A stretch of 64,000 nucleotides of DNA, taken from assembly GCF_007970465.1 (NCBI RefSeq), contig NZ_CP042429.1, positions 2,170,001 through 2,234,000 of the forward strand, written 5' to 3'. How positions within the stretch are numbered: position 1 is the stretch's first letter; each line of letters begins with the position of its first letter. Made by a program: the position numbers and the translations under genes. The notes under the pieces were generated by a model. It was not told the DNA's origin, did no database searches, and worked only from the letters and a program-made list of their open reading frames with translations. Below, piece by piece: positions 48,150 through 56,368 of the stretch. This DNA is from Corynebacterium nuruki S6-4 (GTDB lineage Bacteria > Actinomycetota > Actinomycetes > Mycobacteriales > Mycobacteriaceae).

Positions 48150-48306
48150 GTGTATCTGCGGTGTCTCCGGCCGACCCGGCCGGAGTTGTCCCGAGCTGAC
48201 CCGATTCTGCGTTTCCCGTCCGACCGAACTGACCGATCCGGGTCAACTCGGGTCAACTCGGCGACATCGCGCCACGGCCCTGGTCTGTCCGGGGCGCGGG
48301 GGCCGA

Positions 48307-48344
48307 CCCGGACTGAAGGCAGGCGACACGTAGTGACGGCAGGC
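48307..48344. repeat. ACTGAAGGCA element, single arm (copy 3)
   Basis: CCCGGACTGAAGGCAGGCGA continues into CACGTAGTGACGGCAGGC. It matches the right arm of the oriC palindrome (6408-6441) at most positions. No complementary arm is visible nearby. Confidence 0.75.
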
Positions 48345-48399
48345 CGGGAACGTGGACGCTGGCGTAGGTCCGGGCCGGGGCCCGTGGTGTTGTCCGGGG

Positions 48400-48688
48400 T
48401 GTGGACAACGCGAACTCCCCGTACGTATGGCAACTGCATAATATGCGTAAATGCTGACCTGCGACTATACAAGGACAACAATATTCATCTTTTGGCCACC
48501 TGCGGAAACGGGCCCGACGGTGCCACCTGTTTATACATTGTCCCGGCGAAATAGCGCTCTGACCTGGGGGTACGCCGTATTTTCCGGATCGGTGACGATG
48601 TTGTCCACAACTTGTCCACAACCCGACCTGGGGATTTCCGCGATATGCACACGGTGTCCACAAGTTGTCCACAACCACCTGTGGACAA
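48400..48688. promoter_or_regulatory. DnaA-box cluster upstream of dnaB
   Basis: Exact TTGTCCACA (or complement) at 48601-48609, 48612-48620, 48665-48673 and 48680-48688, a near match GTGTCCACA at 48654-48662, and a distal exact box at 48400-48408. Five boxes lie within 88 bp, ending 54 bases before the dnaB ATG and 41 bases before its -10 box. AT-richer DNA (48430-48480, 48535-48560) lies between the boxes. DnaA binding here is inferred from consensus. Confidence 0.8.
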
Positions 48689-48742
48689 CTGCGGAATCGC
48701 GGGGACGCGGAGCTGTCCGGTGGGGCAGCTAAGGTGGGGGAC

Positions 48743-50254
48743 ATGAGTGCACAGGAGCAGAGGGTGTCGGGCGGCGACGTGGTCCCGGAGGTCCCGCTTC
48801 CGTCCGAGCCCGAGTGGGAGGACGCCCCGGCGCCGCAGCAGGGCGGCTTCGACGGGGGTCGTGGCACCTCCGGTGGGCGGGGTGGCAGAGGCCGGAACAA
48901 CCGGGGAGGCGACAGTCTGGGCGAACCGCTGCGCCAGATGCCGCAGAACGTGGAGGCGGAGCAGGGCGTGCTCGGCGGCATGATGCTGAGCAAGGACGCG
49001 ATCGCCGACGTCGTCGAGCGGCTCCGCCCCGACGACTTCTACCGGCCCGCCCACCGGACGATCTACGAGACCATGCTCGAGCTGTACGGCGAGGGCATGG
49101 AGGTCGACCCGGTGATCCTGGGTGGGCGGCTCGACAACAACGGTCTCATCGACGAGATCGGCGGACTGCCGTATCTCCACGAACTGTCGAGCAAGGTCCC
49201 GACCGCCGCCAACGCCGGCTACTACGCGGATCTCGTCGCGGAGAAGGCGGTGCTGCGTCGGCTCGTCTCCGCCGGGACCCGGATCGTCCAGTACGGCTAC
49301 TCCGGTCTCGAGGGTGCGGAGCTGGAGAGCGTCGTCGACCGGGCGCAGCAGGAGATGTTCACCATCACCAACGAGTCGGCGAGTGAGGACTACCAGGTGC
49401 TCGCCGACCTGCTGGCGCCGACGATGGACGAGATCGACGACCTGCACTCCACCGGCGGGGGCGTGGCCGGCGTGCTGTCCGGGTTCGCCGACCTCGACGA
49501 ACTCACCAACGGGTTCCGCGGCGGCCAGATGATCATCGTGGCCGCCCGACCGGGTGTCGGTAAGTCGACGCTGGCGCTGGACTTCATGCGCAACATCTCG
49601 GTGAAGCAGGGGAAGGCGACCGTCCTGTTCTCCCTGGAGATGAGCAAGTCCGAGGTGATGATGCGCATCTTCTCGGCGGAGGCCGAGGTGCCGCTGTCGG
49701 CGATGCGCGGCGGCAAGATGGACGACAACCAGTGGGAGAAACTGACCCGCCGGGTGGGGCAGATCGAGGGTGCGCCGATCTTCATCGACGATTCGCCCAA
49801 CCTCACGATGACCGAGATCCGTGCGAAGGCCCGCCGTCTGGCGCAGAAGCACGACCTCGGCCTGATCGTCGTCGACTACCTGCAGCTCATGAGCTCGGGC
49901 AAGAAGGTCGAGTCCCGCCAGCAGGAGGTCTCGGAGTTCTCCCGTCAGCTCAAGCTGCTGGCCAAGGAGGTCGACGTCCCCCTCGTCGCCATCTCCCAGC
50001 TGAACCGTGGTGTGGAGGCCCGTGGCGACGATGCACTGCCGCGGGTGTCCGACCTGCGTGAGTCCGGTTCGCTGGAGCAGGACGCCGACATCGTCATCCT
50101 CATCAACCGGCCGGACTCGCAGAACCGCGACCACGAGCGCGCCGGCGAGGCGGACCTGATCCTCGCCAAGCACCGTGGTGGTCCGATCGGGACGGTGCGC
50201 GTGGCGCACCAGCTGCACTACTCGAAGTTCTCCGAGCTCAGTCCGGGGGTCTGA
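48743..50254 (+). CDS. dnaB: replicative DNA helicase DnaB
   Basis: 503 aa hexameric 5'-3' helicase. Gly/Arg-rich N-terminal leader, then the DnaB N-domain LRQMPQNVEAEQGVLGGMML. RecA-like motor with Walker A AARPGVGKSTLALDFMRN, ATVLFSLEMSKSEVMMRIFS, Walker B LIVVDYLQLM and RVSDLRESGSLEQDADIVI. No intein is present in the Walker A region. ATG at 48743, 7 nt after TAAGGT (48730-48735), a leaderless layout. DnaA boxes lie just upstream. Presumably loaded by DciA (2362-2934). Confidence 0.96.
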   Translation: MSAQEQRVSGGDVVPEVPLPSEPEWEDAPAPQQGGFDGGRGTSGGRGGRGRNNRGGDSLGEPLRQMPQNVEAEQGVLGGMMLSKDAIADVVERLRPDDFYRPAHRTIYETMLELYGEGMEVDPVILGGRLDNNGLIDEIGGLPYLHELSSKVPTAANAGYYADLVAEKAVLRRLVSAGTRIVQYGYSGLEGAELESVVDRAQQEMFTITNESASEDYQVLADLLAPTMDEIDDLHSTGGGVAGVLSGFADLDELTNGFRGGQMIIVAARPGVGKSTLALDFMRNISVKQGKATVLFSLEMSKSEVMMRIFSAEAEVPLSAMRGGKMDDNQWEKLTRRVGQIEGAPIFIDDSPNLTMTEIRAKARRLAQKHDLGLIVVDYLQLMSSGKKVESRQQEVSEFSRQLKLLAKEVDVPLVAISQLNRGVEARGDDALPRVSDLRESGSLEQDADIVILINRPDSQNRDHERAGEADLILAKHRGGPIGTVRVAHQLHYSKFSELSPGV

Positions 50255-50288
50255 GCCGGCGGTCAGCGTCCCCCCGGGGGAGGGACGG

Positions 50289-50789
50289 TCAGTTCTGCGG
50301 GTCGGACGCCGGGTCCTTGAACTGGGCGTTGACGGTGTGCAGGATGTCGGCGAGCTGCTCCTGCTGTTCGTCGCTGAGCACGTCGAAGAGCATGGTGCGG
50401 ACCGCCGCCACATGACCGGGGGCGGCGTCCCGGATGACCTCGAAGCCGTCGTCGGTCAGGACGATGAAGGCGCCGCGGCCGTCGGAGGAGCAGGTCTCCC
50501 GGTCGAGGAGACCGCGGTTACGCATCCGGGTGATCTGGTGGGACAGCCGGGAGCGGTCCCACTGCAGCCGGTCGGCGAGAGCGGCGACGCGCATCCGGTG
50601 GTCGGGGGCCTCGGAGAGGTTCACCAGGACCATGTAGTCGGCCATGGAGATGGCGTTGTCCTGCTGCATCTGACGGGCCAGGCCGGCGTCGATGGAATGT
50701 CCCGCGGTCAGCCAGTTGCGCCAGAGGCACTGTTCACGGTCGGAAAGCCACCGGGTGGATTCCTCCGTAGCATGGGAACGGGTTGTCAT
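50289..50789 (-). CDS. MarR-family transcriptional regulator, divergent from yceI
   Basis: 166 aa. LWRNWLTAGHSIDAGLARQM, then MADYMVLVNLSEAPDHRMRV and the winged helix ALADRLQWDRSRLSHQITRM with CSSDGRGAFIVLTDDGFEVI. This is the MarR subgroup with WDRSRLSHQ recognition helix, often self-regulating. CATACT (50797-50802) lies 7 nt before its ATG. It shares a 30-bp control region with yceI. Confidence 0.92.
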   Translation of the reverse strand: MTTRSHATEESTRWLSDREQCLWRNWLTAGHSIDAGLARQMQQDNAISMADYMVLVNLSEAPDHRMRVAALADRLQWDRSRLSHQITRMRNRGLLDRETCSSDGRGAFIVLTDDGFEVIRDAAPGHVAAVRTMLFDVLSDEQQEQLADILHTVNAQFKDPASDPQN

Positions 50790-50800
50790 GTGTCTCAGTA

Positions 50801-50848
50801 TGACACATCACCGACCTAGTTGACACATCAACTACATTCCTCTACAGT
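50801..50848 (+). promoter_or_regulatory. yceI promoter with embedded MarR operator
   Basis: TTGACA (50820-50825), 17-nt spacer, TACAGT (50843-50848): a near-ideal sigma-A promoter. Its -35 lies inside the perfect inverted repeat TAGTTGA-caca-TCAACTA (50817-50834). TGACACATCA occurs at 50801-50810 and again at 50821-50830, exactly two helical turns apart, the first copy overlapping the marR -10 box. A regulator bound here would block both genes. Confidence 0.75.
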
Positions 50849-50936
50849 GGATCCCATCACGGCGGGTCGACCGCCGCAGGGAGATCCGTTCCGCGGACCG
50901 CCCCCACTGACACCAGACAAGAAAGGCTTCACCACC

Positions 50937-51485
50937 ATGAGCTCCGTCAACGACTACGCCGGCAACTACACCATCGACCCCGTCCACTCCGAGATCGGCT
51001 TCACCGCCCGCCACGCGATGGTCACCAAGGTGCGCGGTACCTTCGACACCTTCACCGGCACCGCCACCTCCGGCAAGAACCTCGAGGGTGCGGCCATCTC
51101 CGTCGACATCGACGCGGCCTCGATCAACACCCGCAATGAGGGCCGCGACGGCCACGTGAAGTCCGCCGACTTCTTCGACGTCGAGAACTTCCCGAAGATC
51201 ACCTTCAAGTCCACCGAGGTCAAGGCCAAGGGTGATGACGAGCTCGAGGTCACCGGCGACCTGACCATCAAGGACGTCACCAAGTCCGTCACCATCGACT
51301 TCGAGTTCGAGGGCGAGGTCGTGGACTCCTTCGGCGCCACCCGCGCAGGCTTCGAGGGCGAGCTCGAGATCAACCGCACCGACTTCGGCCTGACCTGGAA
51401 CGCCCCGCTGAAGACCGACGGCGTCCTGGTCTCCGAGAAGATCAAGCTGAACTTCGACATCTCGGCCACCAAGGACGGCGAGTAG
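50937..51485 (+). CDS. YceI-family lipid-binding protein
   Basis: 182 aa lipocalin-like barrel. GNYTIDPVHSEIGFTARHAM and KVRGTFDTFTGTA at the start, DGHVKSADFFDVENFPKITF, VTGDLTIKDVTKSVTIDFEF, and RTDFGLTWNAPLKTDGVLVS. It has no signal peptide, so it is likely cytoplasmic; family members bind isoprenoids or amphiphiles. ATG at 50937 with GAAAGG 10 nt upstream; a leader of about 80 nt follows the promoter. Probably repressed by the divergent MarR. Confidence 0.92.
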   Translation: MSSVNDYAGNYTIDPVHSEIGFTARHAMVTKVRGTFDTFTGTATSGKNLEGAAISVDIDAASINTRNEGRDGHVKSADFFDVENFPKITFKSTEVKAKGDDELEVTGDLTIKDVTKSVTIDFEFEGEVVDSFGATRAGFEGELEINRTDFGLTWNAPLKTDGVLVSEKIKLNFDISATKDGE

Positions 51486-51679
51486 TCGCCTCCGTCCGCG
51501 GGTGACCGGTACCGGCACCCGCACCCTGACGCGGAACACCGCACCTGTCCGGGGCTGTCCATGATGAGGCATGGGCACCCCGTCCGGGTGGGGCGTTCCG
51601 CGTTCTGCGTTCCGGGGGCGGTGTGCCGCGGTTAGGCTCGCGGAGGAACACACCACCATCCGAGACAGAGGGGTTCACC

Positions 51680-52432
51680 ATGACCTTCGAAGGAAAGTCC
51701 GCGCTCGTCACCGGTGCCGGGTCCGGCATCGGGGAAGCCGTCGCCGTCGAACTGGCGTCCCGCGGCGCGTCCGTCGTCGTCGCCGACATCAACCTGGACG
51801 CCGCCCAGCGCGTCACCGACCGCATCGCGGACGCCGGGGGGAGCGCCGTCGCCGTCAAGGCGGACTCGGCCGTCCCCGACGACAGTCGGGCCGCCGTCGA
51901 CTACGCGGTCACCACCTACGGGAAACTCAATTACGCCGTGAACAACGCGGGCATCTCGGGGGCGTCCGCCGCGGTCGGCGACCTGGACACCGCCGACTGG
52001 GACCGGGTGATCGGGATCAACCTCAACGGCGTGCTCTACGGCATGCGTGCCGAGATCCCGGCGATGCTCGAGGCCGGCGCCGGGGAGTGCGCGATCGTCA
52101 ACATGGCGTCCATCCATGGTGCGGTCGCCGCCCCGGGCAATGCGGCGTACACCGCCGCCAAGCACGGCGTGGTCGGTCTGACCAAGAATGCCGCCGTGGA
52201 GTACGGGCCGGCGGGACTGCGGGTCAACTCGGTCGGTCCCGGCTACATCGACACCCCGCTGCTCGCGGGCCTGCCCGACGAGCAGAAGGCCGCCCTGGTC
52301 GACAAGCACCCGCTGGGCCGGCTGGGGCGTCCGGAGGAGATCGCGAAGCTGGTCGCCTTCCTGCTGTCGGAGGACGCCTCCTTCATCACCGGCTCCTACC
52401 ACCTCATCGACGGCGGCTACACCGCGCAGTAG
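51680..52432 (+). CDS. short-chain dehydrogenase/reductase (SDR)
   Basis: 250 aa classical SDR. Cofactor loop [20 protein letters not shown] with [11 protein letters not shown] (Asp favouring NAD), [13 protein letters not shown], catalytic Ser in [19 protein letters not shown] for Tyr and Lys, and the GPGYIDTPL segment. Ends with [18 protein letters not shown] at 51680; an upstream in-frame ATG at 51623 lies in non-conserved sequence. TTAGGCT at 51641 could be a -10 box. Substrate unknown. Confidence 0.9.
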   Translation: MTFEGKSALVTGAGSGIGEAVAVELASRGASVVVADINLDAAQRVTDRIADAGGSAVAVKADSAVPDDSRAAVDYAVTTYGKLNYAVNNAGISGASAAVGDLDTADWDRVIGINLNGVLYGMRAEIPAMLEAGAGECAIVNMASIHGAVAAPGNAAYTAAKHGVVGLTKNAAVEYGPAGLRVNSVGPGYIDTPLLAGLPDEQKAALVDKHPLGRLGRPEEIAKLVAFLLSEDASFITGSYHLIDGGYTAQ

Positions 52433-52436
52433 CGGG

Positions 52437-52952
52437 TCACTTCTTCTTCGCCGAGACCCAGACGTCGATCTCGGCGTGGACGGGCTCGTTGCCCGCATCG
52501 TCGAGCAGCTGGATGTCGACGGTGACGAGTTGTCCACCGGTCTCCCGGGTGACCTGCGCGAAGTCGGGGAAGTCCGCCGTGGCGGTGACGGTCAGACCAC
52601 CGGTCGATTTCGTCGGGTAGTCGGCACGCATGCCGCGGGGGATCCAGCGGTGGGTCGTCGGCACGGAGACCTCGCAGAGGATGCCCATCGCGGCCTCCGC
52701 ACCGTTGAGGGCGGCGATGACGTGGTACGTGCCGATGTGGTTCCGGATGCCCCACCAGTTCCCGATCCGTACGACCGCCCGGCCGGGGACAGCCTCGCGG
52801 ATGCGGGGCAGGACGGTGCGGAAGTACGGTGCCTTGATGCAGAAACCCGCGGAAAAGAGCCCGCGTTTCAGGGCTGATCCGCGGAACTTCTTCCACAGCT
52901 CGGCGGTGCCGTTGGGGGAGGGGTTGATCTGGGTGTCTCCGGGCGTGGTCAT
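52437..52952 (-). CDS. DUF4442 hotdog-fold protein
   Basis: 171 aa. KAPYFRTVLPRIREAVPGRA followed by RNHIGTYHVIAALNGAEAAM and GILCEVSVPTTHRWIPRGM, the hotdog thioesterase pattern of DUF4442 (PaaI/YiiD-like). The ending EIDVWVSAKKK is a strand plus basic tail. ATG at 52950-52952 with TAGCGT (52960-52965), 7 nt upstream. Convergent with the SDR gene, 4 bases apart. Possibly acts on acyl-CoA; not established. Confidence 0.82.
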   Translation of the reverse strand: MTTPGDTQINPSPNGTAELWKKFRGSALKRGLFSAGFCIKAPYFRTVLPRIREAVPGRAVVRIGNWWGIRNHIGTYHVIAALNGAEAAMGILCEVSVPTTHRWIPRGMRADYPTKSTGGLTVTATADFPDFAQVTRETGGQLVTVDIQLLDDAGNEPVHAEIDVWVSAKKK

Positions 52953-53131
52953 ATCCGAGACGCTAATAGATTCATCACTGCCGCGCCGCATAACAGAGCT
53001 TTCCCGGTAGGCTGGTCGCTGAATGCGCGTCCCCGCCGGACGCGTGCGGTGCCCCGCGGGCGTCCCCGCCCCGGAATACCGGCTCGCGCGACGACGTTGT
53101 AACCGGAAGAACCCGACGAAAGGACCCCAGC

Positions 53132-53515
53132 ATGGCAACCCAGACCATCACCACCGAGAACTTCCAGGACACCATCCAGAAGGACGGCATCGTCCTCCTC
53201 GACTTCTGGGCCGACTGGTGCCAGCCCTGCAAGCGTTTCAGCCCGGTCTACGAGAAGGCCTCCGAGGAGCACCCGGACCACACCTTCGGCAAGGTGGATA
53301 CCGAGGCCAACCAGGAGATCGCCGCCGCACTGCAGATCCAGTCCATCCCGACGCTCATGATCTTCCGCGACGGCATCCTCGTCTACCGCGATGCCGGCGC
53401 CCTGCCGCCGAAGGCCCTCAACGACCTTCTCACGCAGGTCGAGGGTCTCGACATGGACGACGTCCGCAAGAAGGTCGCCGAGCAGGCCGGGGACGCGAAG
53501 AACGCGGGAGAGTAA
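53132..53515 (+). CDS. thioredoxin (active site WCQPC)
   Basis: 127 aa. FWADWCQPCKRFSPVYEKAS and the cis-Pro loop IQSIPTLMIFRDGILVYRDA. The C-terminal extension LTQVEGLDMDDVRKKVAEQA is helical and charged. Redox motif CQPC, different from the CRPC of the trxB-linked thioredoxin. ATG with GAAAGGA upstream. Six bases before the pspA gene, so likely co-transcribed with it. Confidence 0.92.
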   Translation: MATQTITTENFQDTIQKDGIVLLDFWADWCQPCKRFSPVYEKASEEHPDHTFGKVDTEANQEIAAALQIQSIPTLMIFRDGILVYRDAGALPPKALNDLLTQVEGLDMDDVRKKVAEQAGDAKNAGE

Positions 53516-53521
53516 CCGGTC

Positions 53522-54331
53522 ATGGCCAACCCGTTCTCCAAAGGCTGGAAGTACCTGATGGCCTCCCTGGACACGAAGATCGACGAGAACGCCGATCCGA
53601 AGGTCCAGATCCAGCAGGCCACCGAGGCGGCCAGGAAGCAGCACCGCGAGATCACCGAGGCCGCGGCCCGGGTGATCGGTAACCGCAACCAGCTCGAGAT
53701 GCAGCTTGACCGGCTGGTGAAGGAGCGGGAGACCCTCGAGGGCAACGCCCGCACCGCCATCCAGCAGGCGGACGCCGCCACGACCGCCGGGGATTCGGCG
53801 AAGGCCGGCGAGTACTCCGACACCGCGGAGGTCTTCGCGACCCAGCTCGTCACCGTGGAACAGCAGATCGAGGAGACCAAGCAGCTCCACACCCAGGCGG
53901 CGCAGGCGGCCGACCAGGCCACGGCCCAGCAGAAGCAGTCCGAGGCCAGGCTCACCGAGCAGCTCTCCCAGATCGACCAGCTGCGCGCCCAGGTCGACCA
54001 GGCGAAGATGCAGGAGACCTCCAACCAGGCGCTTGACGCGATGCAGGGGATCCAGGCCGATGATTCCGTGCCGACGCTCGACGGTGTGCGGTCGAAAATC
54101 GAGGCCCGCTACGCCAATGCGCTCGGTGCCCAGGAGCTCGCGGAGGACAGTGTCTCCGGCCGGATGGCCGAGATCGAGGAGGCGGGCCAGGACTTCAGGG
54201 CGTCCGCCCGCCTGGACCAGATCCGTGCCGAGATGAAGGGTGAACTGCCGGCCGGTGGTGCCGGAGACGGTGCCGCCGACAGCGACGGTGCTGCCGAGGG
54301 TGCCGCCGACGGGACCCATAAGTCGGAGTAA
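53522..54331 (+). CDS. pspA: PspA/IM30-family phage-shock-like protein
   Basis: 269 aa, mostly coiled coil. NPFSKGWKYLMASLDTKIDE at the start, then ADPKVQIQQATEAARKQHRE and a long heptad region (LEMQLDRLVKERETLEGNA; LTEQLSQIDQLRAQVDQAK), ending in a disordered Gly/Ala/Asp tail. PspA proteins bind stressed membranes as ESCRT-III-like polymers. Six bases after the thioredoxin gene. Confidence 0.88.
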   Translation: MANPFSKGWKYLMASLDTKIDENADPKVQIQQATEAARKQHREITEAAARVIGNRNQLEMQLDRLVKERETLEGNARTAIQQADAATTAGDSAKAGEYSDTAEVFATQLVTVEQQIEETKQLHTQAAQAADQATAQQKQSEARLTEQLSQIDQLRAQVDQAKMQETSNQALDAMQGIQADDSVPTLDGVRSKIEARYANALGAQELAEDSVSGRMAEIEEAGQDFRASARLDQIRAEMKGELPAGGAGDGAADSDGAAEGAADGTHKSE

Positions 54332-54383
54332 CCGACATCTGGCCCGGCGTGGCGTCACGGGGGAGGGTGGCATGGCGTCATGT

Positions 54384-54407
54384 GCAGGTGAACCATTGTT
54401 TACCTGC
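54384..54407. promoter_or_regulatory. palindromic operator upstream of the MFS gene
   Basis: GCAGGTGAAC-catt-GTTTACCTGC: two 10-nt half-sites with one mismatch and a 4-nt spacer, just upstream of the promoter TTGCTG (54420-54425), 16 nt, TATAGT (54442-54447). The inner GTGAAC-N4-GTTTAC matches the tetR2 operator at 61753-61768 (GTGAAC-N4-GTTCAC). Confidence 0.7.
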
Positions 54408-54447
54408 GAAAAGATGATTTTGCTGATCGGGGCAGCGGGGGTATAGT

Positions 54448-54610
54448 GGATGCTCGTGCGTTCGCGTCCTCCCTCCGGTCCGGGGGACGTGGACGGAAGC
54501 CGGGGAGCCCACCGGACGTGCCGGTAACGGCCGTCGGGGGCTCCCCGCGTGCTCCCCACCTGATATGCCGCAGACACACGGCATCCACGACCGAAACGTG
54601 AGAAAGAGAC
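54448..54610 (+). promoter_or_regulatory. structured leader of the MFS gene
   Basis: About 160 nt between the TATAGT box and the GTG start. GGGGAGCC near 54503 can pair with GGCTCCCC near 54539, enclosing CCGGACGTGCCGG-type pairs; the segment GCCGCAGACACACGGC pairs ends GCCG/CGGC. It could be a regulatory leader or a simple structured 5' UTR. No known riboswitch motif recognised. Confidence 0.4.
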
Positions 54611-56119
54611 GTGACCCCTGTGGCTGAACCCCACACCACCTCCGGCCCTGCCGTGCCGGAAAACCAGAAACCGGTCCGTGCCGGCCTGCTGATCGGCATC
54701 ATCGTGCTGGCGGCATTCGTGATGATCCTCAACGAGACGACGCTGTCCAACGCGCTGCCCGACCTGATGAAGGAATTCACGGTCGAGCCCGATGTCGCCC
54801 AGTGGCTCACGACCGCCTTCATGCTGACCATGGCCGTCGTCATCCCGATGACCGGCTACCTGATGGCCCGGATTCCCGGCCGGCTGCTGTACATCATCGC
54901 CGTGGCCCTGTTCGTCGTCGGCAGCATCATCGCCACCTTCGCCCCGGCCTTCTGGGTGCTGCTCATCGCCCGTATCGTGCAGGCCGCCGGCACCGCGCTC
55001 ATCATGCCGATGCTCATGACCACCATCATGGTGCTCGTGCCCGCCGAGCGCCGTGGCGCGATGATGGGTCTCGTCGGCATCGTCATGGCCGTCGGCCCCG
55101 CCGTCGGCCCGACCTACGCCGGTGTGGTCCTGCAGGTCGCGTCCTGGCGCTGGATCTTCGGCACGATGATCATCCTCGGTGCGATCGCCCTGGTCGTCGG
55201 TGGCTGGCAGATGCGCAGCTTCCAGCCGACGACCCGCCCGCCGTTCGACGTGTTCTCCGCTATCCTCTCCGCGATCGGTTTCGCCGCGGCGATCTACGGC
55301 CTGTCGAAGCTCTCCGACCTGGCGGACGGTTTCCCGACCCAGTCGGTCATCTTCCTCATCATCGGTGTGATCGTCCTCGCGGTCTTCTTCAGCCGGCAGA
55401 ACCGGCTGATGGCCCGCGAGCAGGCCGGCGAGGCGGCCGTCCCGCTGATGAACACCACCCCGCTGAAGACCCGCGAGTACGTGTGGTCGCTGGCTCTGAT
55501 GCTGCTGAGCTTCTGCACCCTGTTCGGGTTCATCATCCTCATGCCGATCTTCGCGCAGAACGTCCTCGGCCTGTCCCCGCTGCAGACCGGTCTGGTCACC
55601 CTGCCCGGCGGCATCGTCATGGGTGCGCTCGGCCCGGTCGCCGGCCGTATCTACGACGGTCGCGGTACCCGCCCGATGATCTCGGTCGGTGCGCTGCTGC
55701 TGCTGGTCGCGATGCTGCTGATGATGACGCTCAACGAGGACAAGAACGTGTGGTTCCTCATCGGTGCCGCGCTGGTGCTGAACATCGGCCTGTCGTTCCT
55801 CATGACGCCGCTGATGTCCAACGCTCTCGCCGCTGTCCCGGTGCAGCTGTCCGCGCACGGTTCCTCGATCCTCAACACGCTGCAGCAGCTCGCCGGTGCC
55901 GCCGGTACCGCACTGTTCGTCGCGGTGATGGGTATCGAGGCCTCCCACTCGAACTCCGCCCCGCCGTTCGGCCCGATGATCGACGGTGTGCGTGTCGCAT
56001 TCCTCATGGGTGCTGTCATCGCCGCGGTCGTGCTGGTGCTGTCCGTCCTCGTGAAGATCGACGTCCCGCGCGGTCCGCGTGAGGTCACCGAGAGCGAGGA
56101 GCAGGGCGCCACGGTCTAG
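54611..56119 (+). CDS. MFS transporter, DHA2 (EmrB/QacA) drug-efflux family
   Basis: 502 aa with about 14 TM helices. LNETTLSNALPDLMKEFTVE after the first helix, WLTTAFMLTMAVVIPMTGYL with MARIPGR, motif-C-like MAVGPAVGPTYAGVVLQVAS, and WRWIF. These are DHA2 features, so it probably exports drugs or lipophilic cations using proton motive force. GTG start. Its promoter carries a TetR-like operator similar to that of the tetR2/acyl-CoA ligase pair 7 kb away. Confidence 0.92.
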   Translation: MTPVAEPHTTSGPAVPENQKPVRAGLLIGIIVLAAFVMILNETTLSNALPDLMKEFTVEPDVAQWLTTAFMLTMAVVIPMTGYLMARIPGRLLYIIAVALFVVGSIIATFAPAFWVLLIARIVQAAGTALIMPMLMTTIMVLVPAERRGAMMGLVGIVMAVGPAVGPTYAGVVLQVASWRWIFGTMIILGAIALVVGGWQMRSFQPTTRPPFDVFSAILSAIGFAAAIYGLSKLSDLADGFPTQSVIFLIIGVIVLAVFFSRQNRLMAREQAGEAAVPLMNTTPLKTREYVWSLALMLLSFCTLFGFIILMPIFAQNVLGLSPLQTGLVTLPGGIVMGALGPVAGRIYDGRGTRPMISVGALLLLVAMLLMMTLNEDKNVWFLIGAALVLNIGLSFLMTPLMSNALAAVPVQLSAHGSSILNTLQQLAGAAGTALFVAVMGIEASHSNSAPPFGPMIDGVRVAFLMGAVIAAVVLVLSVLVKIDVPRGPREVTESEEQGATV

Positions 56120-56210
56120 GAACCGGTCCCGCCAGTCTCTCCGCCATGTGCCGGGGTACCCCCTGATACCGGGGTGCCCCGGCACAGGTGTCTCTGCCGC
56201 CCCGCCGGCC

Positions 56211-56238
56211 GGTCAATGCTGTTCACCGACTGTTCAGG
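56211..56238 (+). promoter_or_regulatory. candidate PHO box upstream of alkaline phosphatase
   Basis: GTTCACC (56221-56227) and GTTCAGG (56232-56238) repeat with an 11-nt period, preceded by GGTCAAT at 56211-56217. This resembles the actinobacterial PhoP direct-repeat box (GTTCACC units every 11 nt). The position, 130 nt before a phosphatase gene, fits phosphate-starvation control. Confidence 0.55.
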
Positions 56239-56368
56239 TGTCGTCTCCGTGATGCCCGCCCAGTGCTCACCGTGGCGTCAGCAGAGTTTCGTACCGTCGT
56301 CTCCGAGCCCCGCCGCCGCCCCGGCGGCCCGGGGGCAGACACCATGACGTGACCAGAGAAAGAGCACT

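Noticed and set aside
54448..54610. Riboswitch (ykkC or yybP-ykoY) in the MFS leader
   Set aside because: An ACACGGC string and a GGGGAG string are present, but the ordered conserved blocks of neither family can be traced.
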